Shown here: in pieces, positions 1 to 8,893 of the stretch
How positions within the stretch are numbered: the stretch's first letter is position 1
Layout of the letters: each line of letters starts with the position of its first letter
From: Oscillospiraceae bacterium
GTDB lineage: Bacteria; Bacillota; Clostridia; Oscillospirales; Oscillospiraceae
Assembly: GCA_017458335.1 (NCBI GenBank)
Contig: JAFTFT010000042.1
Coordinates: forward strand, 1-55,994
DNA: 55,994 bases
Direction of reading: 5' to 3'
Notes under the pieces: generated by a model
What the model was told of the DNA's origin: nothing
The model's database searches: none
What the model saw: only the letters and a program-made list of their open reading frames with translations
Translations under genes and position numbers: made by a program

Positions 1-921
1 GGTGCTGCCCAGATGGACGGCGCAATCCTTGTTATCGCTGCCTCCGACGGCCCGATGGCCCAGACCCGTGAGCACCTTCTGCTTGCCCGTCAGGTTAACG
101 TTCCTTCCGTCCTGGTGTTCCTGAACAAGTGCGACCAGGTCGACGATGAGGAGCTGCTTGAGCTCGTCGAGATGGAAGTCCGCGAGCTGCTTGACTTCTA
201 CGGCTTCCCCGGCGATGACACTCCGATCATCCGCGGCAGCGCTCTGAACGCCCTCGTCAGCGAGTCCACCGATCCCAACGCCCCCGAGTATGCCTGCATC
301 AAGGAACTCATGGACGCTGTCGACAGCTGGATCCCGACCCCGGACCGCAAGGCGGATCAGCCGTTCCTGATGCCCATTGAGGACGTCTTCACCATTTCCG
401 GCCGCGGCACCGTCGTTACCGGCCGTGTCGAGCGTGGCCGTGTCAAGATCGGCGACAAGGTCGAGATCGTCGGCCTGAAGGACGAGAGCACCGAGACCAC
501 CGTCACCGGTACCGAAATGTTCCACAAGACCCTCGAGTATGCAGAAGCCGGCGACAACGTTGGCTGCCTGCTGCGCGGCATCGACAAGAAGGCTGTTGAG
601 CGTGGCCAGGTTCTGGCTGCTCCGAAGAGCATCCACCCCCACACCAAGTTCAAGGGCCAGGTCTACGTCCTGTCCAAGGAAGAGGGCGGCCGTCACACCC
701 CGTTCTTCAACAACTACAGACCGCAGTTCTATTTCCGTACCACTGACGTTACCGGCGTCATCTCCCTCCCCGAGGGTGTTGAGATGTGCATGCCCGGCGA
801 CAACGTCGATATGGACGTCGAGCTGATCACCCCGATCGCCATTGAGAACGGCCTTCGCTTCGCTATCCGTGAAGGCGGCCGTACCGTCGGCTCCGGTGTT
901 GTCATCGGCATCAACGAGTAA
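1..921 (+). CDS. tuf: Elongation factor Tu, 5' end outside the window
   Basis: Elongation factor Tu is the cytoplasmic GTPase that delivers aminoacyl-tRNA to the ribosomal A site. The frame is already open at base 1, so the start and roughly the first 95 residues, including the P-loop and the DxxG switch, are missing. Visible are the G4 motif NKCD at fragment residues 42-45, the start of domain 2 around [13 protein letters not shown], and a domain 3 that ends in the normal way. Codon use is strongly biased, as expected for a highly expressed gene. A strong terminator follows 17 bases after the stop. The family assignment is certain. Confidence 0.97.
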   Translation, partial: GAAQMDGAILVIAASDGPMAQTREHLLLARQVNVPSVLVFLNKCDQVDDEELLELVEMEVRELLDFYGFPGDDTPIIRGSALNALVSESTDPNAPEYACIKELMDAVDSWIPTPDRKADQPFLMPIEDVFTISGRGTVVTGRVERGRVKIGDKVEIVGLKDESTETTVTGTEMFHKTLEYAEAGDNVGCLLRGIDKKAVERGQVLAAPKSIHPHTKFKGQVYVLSKEEGGRHTPFFNNYRPQFYFRTTDVTGVISLPEGVEMCMPGDNVDMDVELITPIAIENGLRFAIREGGRTVGSGVVIGINE

Positions 922-937
922 TTTATAACTTCTGTCG

Positions 938-967
938 ATTCACCCGCCCCAAGAGGGGCGGGTGAAT
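938..967 (+). terminator. Intrinsic terminator after tuf
   Basis: A 13-bp perfect stem (938-950 with 955-967) with an AAGA loop, GC-rich in the middle. The T-rich stretch after it is weak (TTGAGTTTTGG), but position and stability fit termination of tuf. Confidence 0.75.
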
Positions 968-990
968 TGAGTTTTGGTGCATTTTGAAAG

Positions 991-1039
991 AATCAGCAAG
1001 GCCTGCTTCACGTTTTCCGTAAAGCAGGCCTTGCTGATT
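991..1039 (-). terminator. Intrinsic terminator after the DUF362 gene
   Basis: An 18-bp perfect inverted repeat (991-1008 with 1022-1039) around a 13-base loop. It lies 39 bases behind the stop of the minus-strand DUF362 gene, and read on that strand it is followed by TTCTTTC. It sits between two convergent genes and may act in both directions. Confidence 0.75.
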
Positions 1040-1077
1040 GCAACGTGTGATTTTTCGTCGGATAATCTTGCGTTCGC

Positions 1078-2043
1078 TCAGGAGTTCTGAATATCCACCA
1101 GGGTGTAGGTCCGGTTGCCGAGGCCGATTTCCACTGCGTGTTCCAGGGTGTGGAGACCGTCCAGCTCCTGGATGCGGTTGAGGAGCTTTTCATTGCCATC
1201 CGCTTCCCAGACCAGATCGATGCAGGCCTGATCCAGCGCCACCGGATCGTAAGAAGCCAGGATGCCGATGTCATGGATATCGGGCTCTTCGGGGTACCCG
1301 TCACAGTCACAGTCGATCGAGATCCGGTTCATCACGTTGATATAGACAATCCGGTCGCCGAGATAGTCCGCGATGCCTTTGCCGGCTTCGGCCATGCTCT
1401 CCAAAAACTCGGTATGCAGCTCATCGTGCCAGTGTGTGTCGCTGGTGCCGCCGGAGTGGATGCGGACCTTTCCCATGCCGGAAGCGAGACCGATGGAAAT
1501 ATTCTTAATCGCGCCGCCGTATCCCGCCATGCCGTGCCCCTTGAAATGGGAGAGAATGACATAAGACTCATATTCCGGAAAATGTGCGCCGACAAGATCG
1601 CCGGTCAGATGCGTGCCTCCGGTTACGGGAATCTCGATGGAGCCATATTCATCCAGAATCTGGAAATCCGCAATGTCGGTAAATCCGTGATCCTCCGCAA
1701 CCTGATAGTGCTCCGCCGTTGCGGCGCGTGATCCACCATAGGCCGTGTTGCATTCCACGATCGTCGCATCCAGCAGCTGTACCAGGTCCTTGATCAGTTC
1801 GGGACGCAGATAATTGCTGGCGGGCGGCTCTCCGGTGGACAGCTTGACCGCCATCTTCCCCGAAGGCTCCCAGTTCAGCGCCTGATAGACCGCGACAAGC
1901 CCCTCCGGAGAGATGTCGCTGGTAAAGTACACGACGGGCGGTTCTGCTTCCGCGGCGGCATCCTCCGCAAAGGCCGTGAGCATGCAGGTGCTCAGAACGC
2001 AAAGGCAGAGAAAAAGAGTCAGAATCTGTTTCATGTTTTCCAT
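1078..2043 (-). CDS. Secreted DUF362-domain protein
   Basis: A 321-residue protein with a Sec-type signal peptide (residues 1-26, cleavage near AFA-ED) followed by a DUF362 domain. Recognisable parts are the HGMAGYGGAIKNISIG stretch and the later ILASYDPVALDQACIDLV stretch. DUF362 proteins are often iron-sulfur proteins of unclear function; this one lacks an added ferredoxin domain and is predicted outside the membrane. The start chosen is the ATG at 2043, three bases behind an AGGAGG that overlaps the stop of the upstream permease gene; an ATG at 2034 is the alternative. The eight-base gap shows one operon with the permease. The biological role is unknown. Confidence 0.8.
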   Translation of the reverse strand: MENMKQILTLFLCLCVLSTCMLTAFAEDAAAEAEPPVVYFTSDISPEGLVAVYQALNWEPSGKMAVKLSTGEPPASNYLRPELIKDLVQLLDATIVECNTAYGGSRAATAEHYQVAEDHGFTDIADFQILDEYGSIEIPVTGGTHLTGDLVGAHFPEYESYVILSHFKGHGMAGYGGAIKNISIGLASGMGKVRIHSGGTSDTHWHDELHTEFLESMAEAGKGIADYLGDRIVYINVMNRISIDCDCDGYPEEPDIHDIGILASYDPVALDQACIDLVWEADGNEKLLNRIQELDGLHTLEHAVEIGLGNRTYTLVDIQNS

Positions 2044-2051
2044 ACGCCTCC

Positions 2052-2960
2052 TCATAATGAAAAGATAAGATTGACAACAAGCCCTGCGATGAGGGCAAAA
2101 ACGACGGTGAAAGCGAGGTAGAGAATAAAATTGCGGAGTCCCAGGATGATCTTGACGGCGCCGAGATTGGTGATCTTTGTCGCGGGGCCGGTGAGCATAA
2201 ACGCGGCTGCACTCCCGTAGCTCATCCCGTCCCAGAGCCATTGCCGCAGGAGGGGTATGGTTCCACCGCCGCAGGCATAGAGCGGTACGCCGATGGTTGC
2301 CGCCATCAGGACGCCCCAGGCCTTGTTTCCGGCGAAGATCTTTGTCATCAGATCCTGAGGGACATAGCGTTGAAACATCGCGGAGAGCAGGATACCGAAG
2401 AGAAAGTACAGGCCCGTCGCCTTCAGATTCCGCCAGACATTCAGAAGATAGCGGACCAGCAGGTTCGGGTGCGTGTCATGGCTGGCCCGTTCCTCAAAGC
2501 CGGAAAAGTCGAAAAAAGACCTGTCCCGACAGAAGAACCAGAGTAGCAGCCCGGCCGCAACGCCGCAGAGGAAACAGCTCACGATGCGAATGGCCAGTAC
2601 AGCCGGTCCGAGGGAAGCACTGTAGATGATCAGCTGCGGATTGAGCAGGATCGAGGACATCATGAACGCGGCGAGCCAGTCCTCCCGCATCCCCTGCTTT
2701 GCAAAGGAGGCCGCGATCGGGATGGTTCCGTACATACAGAGCGGGGAGGCGATCCCGAGCAGGCAGGACGGAATAATCCCGAGCAGGCCCCATTTCTTAT
2801 CCCGCATCCCACGGAAAAGATTGTAGATCCCGTCCTTGGCAAACACCGAGACGAAGGAGCCGATGGCGATGCCCAGCAGCCAGTACCAGAAAATCTGTTT
2901 AAACTGGAGCTCAAAATAGTATCGAAGGTAGATAAATTCCCTGTGCAGAATCTTAAGCAT
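2052..2960 (-). CDS. Permease of the DUF318/ArsP-like family
   Basis: A 302-residue integral membrane protein with about eight hydrophobic segments in two halves. Each half contains a similar conserved loop: GIASPLCMYGTIPIAAS in the first and GVPLYACGGGTIPLLRQWL in the second. This repeat, with its Cys and Gly-Gly/Thr-Ile-Pro residues, is typical of the DUF318 permease family, some members of which export organoarsenicals or other metal and metalloid compounds. The two Cys residues in these loops could bind a thiophilic substrate (inference). It is first in an operon with a secreted DUF362 protein, and the substrate is not known. The ribosome site is weak (AAAGGCGG). Confidence 0.82.
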   Translation of the reverse strand: MLKILHREFIYLRYYFELQFKQIFWYWLLGIAIGSFVSVFAKDGIYNLFRGMRDKKWGLLGIIPSCLLGIASPLCMYGTIPIAASFAKQGMREDWLAAFMMSSILLNPQLIIYSASLGPAVLAIRIVSCFLCGVAAGLLLWFFCRDRSFFDFSGFEERASHDTHPNLLVRYLLNVWRNLKATGLYFLFGILLSAMFQRYVPQDLMTKIFAGNKAWGVLMAATIGVPLYACGGGTIPLLRQWLWDGMSYGSAAAFMLTGPATKITNLGAVKIILGLRNFILYLAFTVVFALIAGLVVNLIFSL

Positions 2961-3131
2961 ATGCCGGTAACCGCCTTTTTCGAAAGAAGCACAAGCATCA
3001 GATGTAATATTTTATCATATAAGAGTTTCTTTCACAAGTTTTTATTCAATGCCGTCTCAGAAAACGACAGCTATACTGCTTAACGGTATTGTAAGCCGTG
3101 TGAGGGATATCGTGAAACAGAATATCGTCGG

Positions 3132-3160
3132 TTGAAGAATACATAGTTTTTTGATATACT
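3132..3160 (+). promoter_or_regulatory. Promoter of the small membrane protein gene
   Basis: TTGAAG at 3132-3137, a 17-base spacer, and TATACT at 3155-3160. Predicted transcription start is near 3167, about 20-30 bases ahead of the gene. Confidence 0.65.
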
Positions 3161-3185
3161 GTATTCATATATTATTTAAAGGATC

Positions 3186-3488
3186 GTGAACACAGCGATG
3201 AAAAAATCCGAATTTATCAATCCGATCAAGGAATTTGTGGAAGAAGTACACAATGATACGGTGGGAGATGCCGTGAAGTTCTATTCCAATGTCGCGAAAA
3301 AGGCGGATAAAAATGCCAAGGCTGCCAAGGCTCGGGCGAAAGCCAGACAGGAAGAGGTCCGGCGGCAGCAGGAAGAGATGAAAAAGCACCGCAAGGCGAT
3401 GATGAAACGGGCAACGATCCTCTTTGCGGTCATCGTCGTAGCGGCGTTGATTGCCGTATCCGTTGTGCTGCACGTCAGAGGCGGTTGA
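3186..3488 (+). CDS. Small coiled-coil protein with a C-terminal membrane anchor
   Basis: A protein of 100 residues (GTG start at 3186) or 96 residues (ATG at 3198). An AAAGGA lies 2-3 bases before the GTG and 14 bases before the ATG, so the start is unsure. Residues ~35-72 are very rich in Lys, Ala, Arg, Glu and Gln and should form a charged helix. Residues ~75-95 form one hydrophobic segment ending in VRGG. It is monocistronic, with its own promoter and terminator. I do not recognise a family; a tail-anchored or single-pass protein with a cytoplasmic helix is all that can be said. Confidence 0.6.
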   Translation: MNTAMKKSEFINPIKEFVEEVHNDTVGDAVKFYSNVAKKADKNAKAAKARAKARQEEVRRQQEEMKKHRKAMMKRATILFAVIVVAALIAVSVVLHVRGG

Positions 3489-3519
3489 ACAAATCAGAAA
3501 ACGGACATCATAAAGAGAG

Positions 3520-3549
3520 AAAAGAAGCGGGGGAGACTCCGCTTCTTTT
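3520..3549 (+). terminator. Intrinsic terminator
   Basis: An 11-bp stem (3520-3530 with 3539-3549) whose right arm ends in TTCTTTT; it ends the small membrane protein transcript. Confidence 0.8.
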
Positions 3550-3666
3550 CCAATCATGGCATTGAATATGTTTTAATGCCAATGTGACAAAGATTGAATT
3601 CTATTTTGAATTGAGGGGCGATATAATGAAAGCACGAAATCAAATACTTACAGGAGGTACAAAGTA

Positions 3667-5361
3667 ATGAGCAAGAACATTTCCCGCAGAGACTTTCTGA
3701 AGGGTTCCGCAGCCGGTGCGGCAGCCATGGCCGCCGCAGGTGTCCTCAGCGGCTTCGGCGTGACTGCGTTTGCGGCAGATGCACCTGTTGATGAGGCGCT
3801 GGAAACCAAGTACTGCAACGGCTATGACAATGCCGACGGAATCGGCATCGTTTCCGAACCGGATTCCAAAGAGGAAGCGGACATTGTTGTCGTCGGTTCC
3901 GGAATAGCCGGATTTATGGCCTCCATGATCGCGAAAGAGCAGGGACCGGATCTTAAAGTCGTCCTGCTCGAGAAGAATGGATTCTGGGGCGGCTCGACCT
4001 TGTTTGCCGAGTGCAACGGCCCCGCCACCGTGAAGACGCCGGCAGAGGCACGCGAGGTGGCTGCGTCCCATTTGAAGAGCACAAACTATATTGCCAACCC
4101 CATGCTCTGGTACGAGCAGGCCCTGGATGCCGGCTATAACTCCGCGTGGCTGTTCGGCAAGCACAATGTCGGCTGGTATCAGGGAATGGGTCCTGCCTTC
4201 TATGAAGGAGGCAACGGCTCGAGCGCAATCAACAAGTACCTGGCTCCCGACGCGGAAGCGCTGGGCATCGACATGCGCAAGAACGCCCGTGCCAAAGCGC
4301 TTGTGATGGCGGACGAATATACCTGCACCGGCGTGCAGTATATCGACGCAGACAAGAAGATCGTCGAGATCGACGCCAAGGCGGTAATCCTCTGCACCGG
4401 CGGCATGTCTACCAACAAGGCGCTGCTGGCCTATTATTCCTCTCAGGATATGGACAAGATCATCGGCTGGGGCGCCGGCCAGGACGGCGACGGCCACCTG
4501 ATGGCGGAACAGACGGCACACGGCCGGGCCAATCACCTGACGGTTTCCTCTCTATTCAACAATGTCGCGGGCTTCGCCTATGACTCCCCGCTCGGCGTGG
4601 CGGCTACGATGCAGTACACCGACCTCTTTGTCAATGAAGACGGTGTCCGCTTCGCGGACGAGTCCCAGGGCGGCAACCTCGGCACCTCCGAGTCCGGCAA
4701 GCTGATCGAGGGAGAAGGCTATGTCTGGAGCATTCTGGATCAGTCCATGATCGAAAAGTACGAAGCCGGCGGATGCACCCGTCACTATTCCGGATTTGCC
4801 GATGCCTGTGTCGGAGCGGAGCTGGATCTGCAGACGGAGCTTGACGCGGCGCTTGCGGATGAAAAGCTCTCCAAGGTTGTCTTCAAGGCGGACACCATTG
4901 AGGAACTGGCCGAAATGATCGGTGTAGATCCCGCGACACTGAAAGAGACGGTAGAGAAGTACAACAGCTATGCCGCTTCCGGCGTTGACGAAGAGTGGGG
5001 CAAGGCCGCGGAGAACCTCTGGGCCTGCGACACCGCGCCCTTCTATGCCATGTGCGTCTCCTCCGGCATGCTGAACACCAACGGCGGTATCCGCATCAAC
5101 CGTAACGCCCAGGTGGTCGACGCCCGCTTCAAACCCATCACCGGTCTTTATGCCGCCGGTGTCTGCACCTCCGGCTGGGACGGCGAACTCTACGGCGGCG
5201 GCTCCTGCCAGACCGTCGGTATGTGGGCCGGTTCCAAGGCTGCCCGCCATGCGCTTGAGACTCTCTGCGGCGTGACGGTCGCCGAGGACTGGTACGGTGA
5301 ACTCCTGGACAACGACAAGGATGCCGCACCCAGCGCAGAGAACCTGAACAACAAGGGCTGA
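3667..5361 (+). CDS. Tat-exported FAD flavoprotein of the fumarate reductase family
   Basis: A 564-residue protein. It begins with a twin-arginine signal (SRRDFLKG, residues 6-13, then a hydrophobic Ala/Gly stretch to ~36), so it should be folded with FAD in the cytoplasm and then exported. The FAD-binding Rossmann motif DIVVVGSGIAG is at 72-82, and the C-terminal FAD contact is near GLYAAGVCTSGWDG. The fold is that of soluble fumarate and urocanate reductases, but the usual His before the TMGG-like loop is replaced: the loop reads SSGMLNTNGG. Fumarate is therefore an unlikely substrate; another enoate or a dehydrogenation is more likely (inference). No FMN or cytochrome domain is present. 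An AGGAGG stands nine bases before the ATG, and a TATAAT lies at 3622-3627 with no convincing -35. Confidence 0.85.
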   Translation: MSKNISRRDFLKGSAAGAAAMAAAGVLSGFGVTAFAADAPVDEALETKYCNGYDNADGIGIVSEPDSKEEADIVVVGSGIAGFMASMIAKEQGPDLKVVLLEKNGFWGGSTLFAECNGPATVKTPAEAREVAASHLKSTNYIANPMLWYEQALDAGYNSAWLFGKHNVGWYQGMGPAFYEGGNGSSAINKYLAPDAEALGIDMRKNARAKALVMADEYTCTGVQYIDADKKIVEIDAKAVILCTGGMSTNKALLAYYSSQDMDKIIGWGAGQDGDGHLMAEQTAHGRANHLTVSSLFNNVAGFAYDSPLGVAATMQYTDLFVNEDGVRFADESQGGNLGTSESGKLIEGEGYVWSILDQSMIEKYEAGGCTRHYSGFADACVGAELDLQTELDAALADEKLSKVVFKADTIEELAEMIGVDPATLKETVEKYNSYAASGVDEEWGKAAENLWACDTAPFYAMCVSSGMLNTNGGIRINRNAQVVDARFKPITGLYAAGVCTSGWDGELYGGGSCQTVGMWAGSKAARHALETLCGVTVAEDWYGELLDNDKDAAPSAENLNNKG

Positions 5362-5596
5362 GAACCGGAAGTACAATTCCACAGAAAACAGCAAGGACTG
5401 CTTTGCCGACATCGGTGAAGCAGTCCTTATCACTGCCGGTCAGATCGCCGAGTGCATGGGACTGCACACAGTCCACCACGAGCGGGAAAACTGGAAGGAT
5501 ATTCTGGTTTCCAAATGCACGCTGCTCACCGGTATTGACACTTCTTTTGTTCCCATTGGCCGGATTGTGAAAGGCAGCATTCAGACCTTGCAGTAA
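5348..5596 (+). other. Open stretch without a start codon, possible gene remnant
   Basis: Between the flavoprotein gene and the protease promoter, one frame stays open from the TGA at 5345 to the TAA at 5594-5596, 82 codons in all. It has no ATG or GTG until an ATG at 5456. The translation (for example GQIAECMGLHTVHHERENWK) looks like real protein, with mixed hydrophobic and charged residues, and does not look like random sequence. It contains a hairpin (5393-5403 with 5418-5428) that may also terminate the flavoprotein transcript. It could be the end of a deleted gene. No family was recognised. Confidence 0.3.
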
Positions 5597-5634
5597 TATT
5601 CGCTTTTTCTGGGAAAATACACGAAAAAGGTCCA

Positions 5635-5662
5635 TTGACATTTTTGCATCCGGCAATATAAT
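5635..5662 (+). promoter_or_regulatory. Consensus sigma-70 promoter of the clostripain-family gene
   Basis: TTGACA at 5635-5640, a 16-base spacer and TATAAT at 5657-5662. Both hexamers match the consensus exactly, which predicts strong constitutive expression. The leader to the start codon is about 40 bases. Confidence 0.85.
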
Positions 5663-5710
5663 GATAATGTTATGAGGTATCACAGCATTCTTACAAAGGA
5701 GATTTATTTG

Positions 5711-7621
5711 ATGAAAAGAATCATTGCAATTCTGGTCGCGATCATGCTGTGCGTGACTCTCTGCGGAGTTGCCGGCGCGGAGGACAGCTGGACCATCTTT
5801 GTGTACCTCTGCGGAGCAGATCTGGAAAGCGAAAGCTCTTTCGCAACCGACAACATGCAGGAGATGATCGATGCCTCCGCGGCGTCCAACGTTCGCTTTG
5901 TCGTACAGACCGGCGGCGCGGCCGAATGGCATAACGGCGCTTCGGCCAATGAGCTGGACCGCTTCGAGGTCGTCGGCGGTGTCAGCACGATTGTCGACCG
6001 GCAGCCTGTCGCCAGCATGGGCGAATCCACAACGCTGGCGGATTTTCTCCGCTGGGGTCTGGCGGCATATCCCTCCGCCCATAACGGCCTGGTGTTCTGG
6101 GATCATGGCAGCGGCAGCATCAACGGCGTCTGCTTTGATGAGCTCTCCAACCAGGAGAGTCTCACGCTGCGGGATATCGACACCGCGCTCAGCAGCGTAC
6201 AGGGAAGTCTGCCGGGCGGCTTTGACTTCATCGGCTTTGACGCCTGCCTGATGGGTACCGTGGAAACCGCTTCCATTCTCGCCCCCTATGCGAAATACAT
6301 GATCGGTTCTCAGGAACTTGAGCCAGGCACCGGCTGGGACTACATGGCGATCGGTACCTGCCTGGCCGCGAATCCTTCCGCGGATGCGGTCACCCTCGGG
6401 AAAGCGATCTGCGACGGCTTCTATGAGATGTGCGCCGCAAACGAATGCGAGAACTCGGCTACGCTTGCGCTGGTAGACCTGAGCAAAATGGAGGCGCTCC
6501 GCAGTGCGTTCGAGCTCTATGCCCATAATCTTTATGAGGCGACGGACGACGAAGCGAATTTCGTCCCGATTGTCCGTGCGATTATTTCCGCCGAAAACTT
6601 CGGAGGCAACAACCGCAGCGAGGGCTATACCAACATGGTCGACCTCGGCGGCCTGATCGCCGCCGGATCCGTGTGGTCCTCCAACGCCAAGGCGGCCCGT
6701 GATGCCCTGGACGCCGCGATTGCCTACAAGGTGCAGGGAACCGATCATTGGCAGGCGAGTGGACTCTCGGTCTATTATCCGCTTGAAATCCAGGGCTCGC
6801 AGGAACTCAAAATCTTCCGGGATGTCTGTGTCAGCACCCATTATCTGGCCCTGGTGGACAAAATCGCCTACGGGTTTGCCAACGGAGGCAGCTGGGCCGG
6901 GTACAGTGAAGATAAACAATGGGACTGGGATGCCATGGTGCCGGATTCCGAACAAAGCACTGTGATCACCTTCCAGGAGCAGCCCGCTCTTGATGAAGAC
7001 GGGGTCTATTACTTCGTCCTTTCCGAGCAGGGCCTCAACAACACCGTCTCTGTGGAGGCAAAGGTCTATGTGCTCTCGGACGACGGGCAGGACTACATCT
7101 CCCTGGGATATACCAGCGACGTGCTGGCCGACTGGGAGACCGGCTTTGTGAAAGACCACTTCGACGGTTACTGGTTCTCCCTGCCGGATGGACAGAACAT
7201 CAGTGTCTATTACGTTGACACGGGCGACGGCTATGACCTGTTTACCTGCCCGGTCACCGTCAACGGAAAAGACACCAACCTTCGTTTCGCCTGGTATTAT
7301 GACACGGATGAGATCCAGGTTCTGGACCTCTGGGACGGCGTCGACGACAACGGCATTGCCGCCCGGCCGGAAGATTCCCTGAAGCCCGGTGACCGGATTG
7401 TTCCTCGTTTCGATGCGTTTAATCAGGAAACATTCGAGGAAGGGGAGTATTCCGGATGGGAGTATACCTGGGAAGCCGGCGACAACCTTGCATTCGGACT
7501 TCTCCCGGACGGAGATTATCTCTATTCCTTCGTGATCGACGACATCTTCGGCGGCAGCTATGTGACTGACTTTACCGGCTTCGTAATCGAGCAGGGCTAT
7601 ATCTCATACCTTGCGGCCTGA
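5711..7621 (+). CDS. Secreted clostripain-family (C11) cysteine protease
   Basis: A 636-residue protein with a Sec signal peptide (residues 1-23, cleavage near AGA-ED). The peptidase C11 domain covers about 26-400. The His/Cys dyad of clan CD is visible: WDHGSGS with His132 and FDACLMG with Cys179, each after a hydrophobic strand. The C-terminal ~240 residues are acidic, rich in aromatic residues and Asp, and probably form beta-rich modules of unknown role. C11 enzymes usually cleave after Arg or Lys and mature by self-cleavage. No sortase motif or membrane anchor is seen, so the protein should be released. AAAGGAGA lies eight bases before the chosen ATG, and the promoter is at consensus. Confidence 0.9.
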   Translation: MKRIIAILVAIMLCVTLCGVAGAEDSWTIFVYLCGADLESESSFATDNMQEMIDASAASNVRFVVQTGGAAEWHNGASANELDRFEVVGGVSTIVDRQPVASMGESTTLADFLRWGLAAYPSAHNGLVFWDHGSGSINGVCFDELSNQESLTLRDIDTALSSVQGSLPGGFDFIGFDACLMGTVETASILAPYAKYMIGSQELEPGTGWDYMAIGTCLAANPSADAVTLGKAICDGFYEMCAANECENSATLALVDLSKMEALRSAFELYAHNLYEATDDEANFVPIVRAIISAENFGGNNRSEGYTNMVDLGGLIAAGSVWSSNAKAARDALDAAIAYKVQGTDHWQASGLSVYYPLEIQGSQELKIFRDVCVSTHYLALVDKIAYGFANGGSWAGYSEDKQWDWDAMVPDSEQSTVITFQEQPALDEDGVYYFVLSEQGLNNTVSVEAKVYVLSDDGQDYISLGYTSDVLADWETGFVKDHFDGYWFSLPDGQNISVYYVDTGDGYDLFTCPVTVNGKDTNLRFAWYYDTDEIQVLDLWDGVDDNGIAARPEDSLKPGDRIVPRFDAFNQETFEEGEYSGWEYTWEAGDNLAFGLLPDGDYLYSFVIDDIFGGSYVTDFTGFVIEQGYISYLAA

Positions 7622-7654
7622 CACAGTGACGGGAAACGACTGACAGAATGATGG

Positions 7655-7690
7655 AACACCCGGGACAGAAATGCCCCGGGTGTTTCCTTT
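7655..7690 (+). terminator. Intrinsic terminator after the protease gene
   Basis: A 10-bp stem (7655-7664 with 7675-7684) followed by TCCTTT. Confidence 0.75.
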
Positions 7691-7729
7691 CAGGAGTGGC
7701 ATCTGTACGACGCATGGATCTGCTGGGGC

Positions 7730-7758
7730 TTGCAGCAGCGGCTGCGACATGATATTAT
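7730..7758 (+). promoter_or_regulatory. Promoter of the 2-hydroxyacid dehydrogenase/Etf operon
   Basis: TTGCAG at 7730-7735, a 17-base spacer and TATTAT at 7753-7758. An overlapping TATAAT at 7756-7761 would give a 20-base spacer. Confidence 0.5.
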
Positions 7759-7804
7759 AATTGGGAGAAATAAACAAAAATACAGCAATTGGAGGTTCTT
7801 ATAC

Positions 7805-8863
7805 ATGATGCACCTTTCCTACGACCAGCAGATCACCCTGATTAAACGTCTGGTTGCACCCCTGCATGTCGACGAGATTGACGCCAACTATCTGGCCGCT
7901 GTCGTTACCCACTCTGACTTCACCGGCACCTACTCCCACGGGCTGAGCCGACTCTGCATCTATCTGCGACAGTATATGGCCGGGGCCCTCGTGGCGCAGC
8001 CTGACTTCCGCTGTGTAAAGGACCATGACGCCGCTCTTGCCTTCGACTGCGGCGGCGGTTCCGGCATTGCGGCGGTGAACCGCGTCTATGACGCGGTGCT
8101 CGAGCGCGCACGCAAATACGGTGTTGCCGCCGGCGTGGGGCGCAACAGCGCAAACATCGGCTGCGGCGGATACTACGGCCACCGGATGGCGGAGGACAAT
8201 GTGATCGGTATTGTGGTGAGCAACACCTATCCCTGCCAGGCCCCCTTCGGCGGAGCGGACCGTCTCATCGGCACGAACCCCATCATCCTCGGCTGCCCCA
8301 CGACAAACCCGAACCGTCCGATTGTCATCGACGTCTCCACCAGCGGTGTGGCCATCGGCAAGGTGCAGGCCTATCGCCGCGAGAATAAGGAGATGCCGCC
8401 TGACTGGGCCAACGATTATGACGGCAACCCGACGACCGATCCGAACGTCGCATACTGTGTCCGGCCCATGGGCGGCCACAAGGGCTACGGCCTCGCGGTG
8501 TTTGTCGACATGTTCGGCGGCGTGCTGTCTGACGCGCTTACCAGTCCGGAGATCCCGTTCGTGGAGGATATGAGACCCGAGGAAACCGGGTTTGCCGTGA
8601 TTCTTCTGGATATTGCGCACTTCATCGATGTCGACCGCTTCAAGGAGCATGCCTCCCTTTATGCGAGCATGATCAAAAACAGCCGCACCGCTGCCGGCGT
8701 GAAGGAGATCTTCATGCCCGGCGAGATTGAGGCACGGCTGATTGAGGAACGGAAAGTCTCCGGTAATGATTACTCCGATGCCCTCGAAGCGGAGCTGACA
8801 GACCTGGCGCGCCAGATCGGCGCCCTCGGAGCGGACGGCAAGCTGACAGACCTGCTTGCCTGA
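7805..8863 (+). CDS. NAD(P)-dependent malate/lactate-type dehydrogenase (Ldh_2 family)
   Basis: A 352-residue cytoplasmic oxidoreductase of the family that includes malate, L-lactate, L-sulfolactate and ureidoglycolate dehydrogenases, which use an unusual NAD fold. Supporting parts are the N-terminal HSDFTGTYSHGLSRL segment, GVGRNSANIGCGGYYG, GGADRLIGTNPIILGCP and the GGHKGYGLAVFVDMFGG loop. Length is normal. The start is the first of two adjacent ATGs, nine bases behind GGAGG. It is the first gene of an operon with a FAD 2-hydroxyacid dehydrogenase and EtfBA, so it probably interconverts a 2-hydroxy acid and its keto acid at the NAD level. The exact substrate cannot be read from the sequence. 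Confidence 0.88.
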   Translation: MMHLSYDQQITLIKRLVAPLHVDEIDANYLAAVVTHSDFTGTYSHGLSRLCIYLRQYMAGALVAQPDFRCVKDHDAALAFDCGGGSGIAAVNRVYDAVLERARKYGVAAGVGRNSANIGCGGYYGHRMAEDNVIGIVVSNTYPCQAPFGGADRLIGTNPIILGCPTTNPNRPIVIDVSTSGVAIGKVQAYRRENKEMPPDWANDYDGNPTTDPNVAYCVRPMGGHKGYGLAVFVDMFGGVLSDALTSPEIPFVEDMRPEETGFAVILLDIAHFIDVDRFKEHASLYASMIKNSRTAAGVKEIFMPGEIEARLIEERKVSGNDYSDALEAELTDLARQIGALGADGKLTDLLA

Positions 8864-8893
8864 CCGGAAAGACCATGAGGGATGGAGGGTTTT

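Noticed and set aside
5138-7159. A 673-codon minus-strand open frame opposite the protease gene
   Set aside because: It spans the intergenic region and two real genes in antisense and shows no family features.
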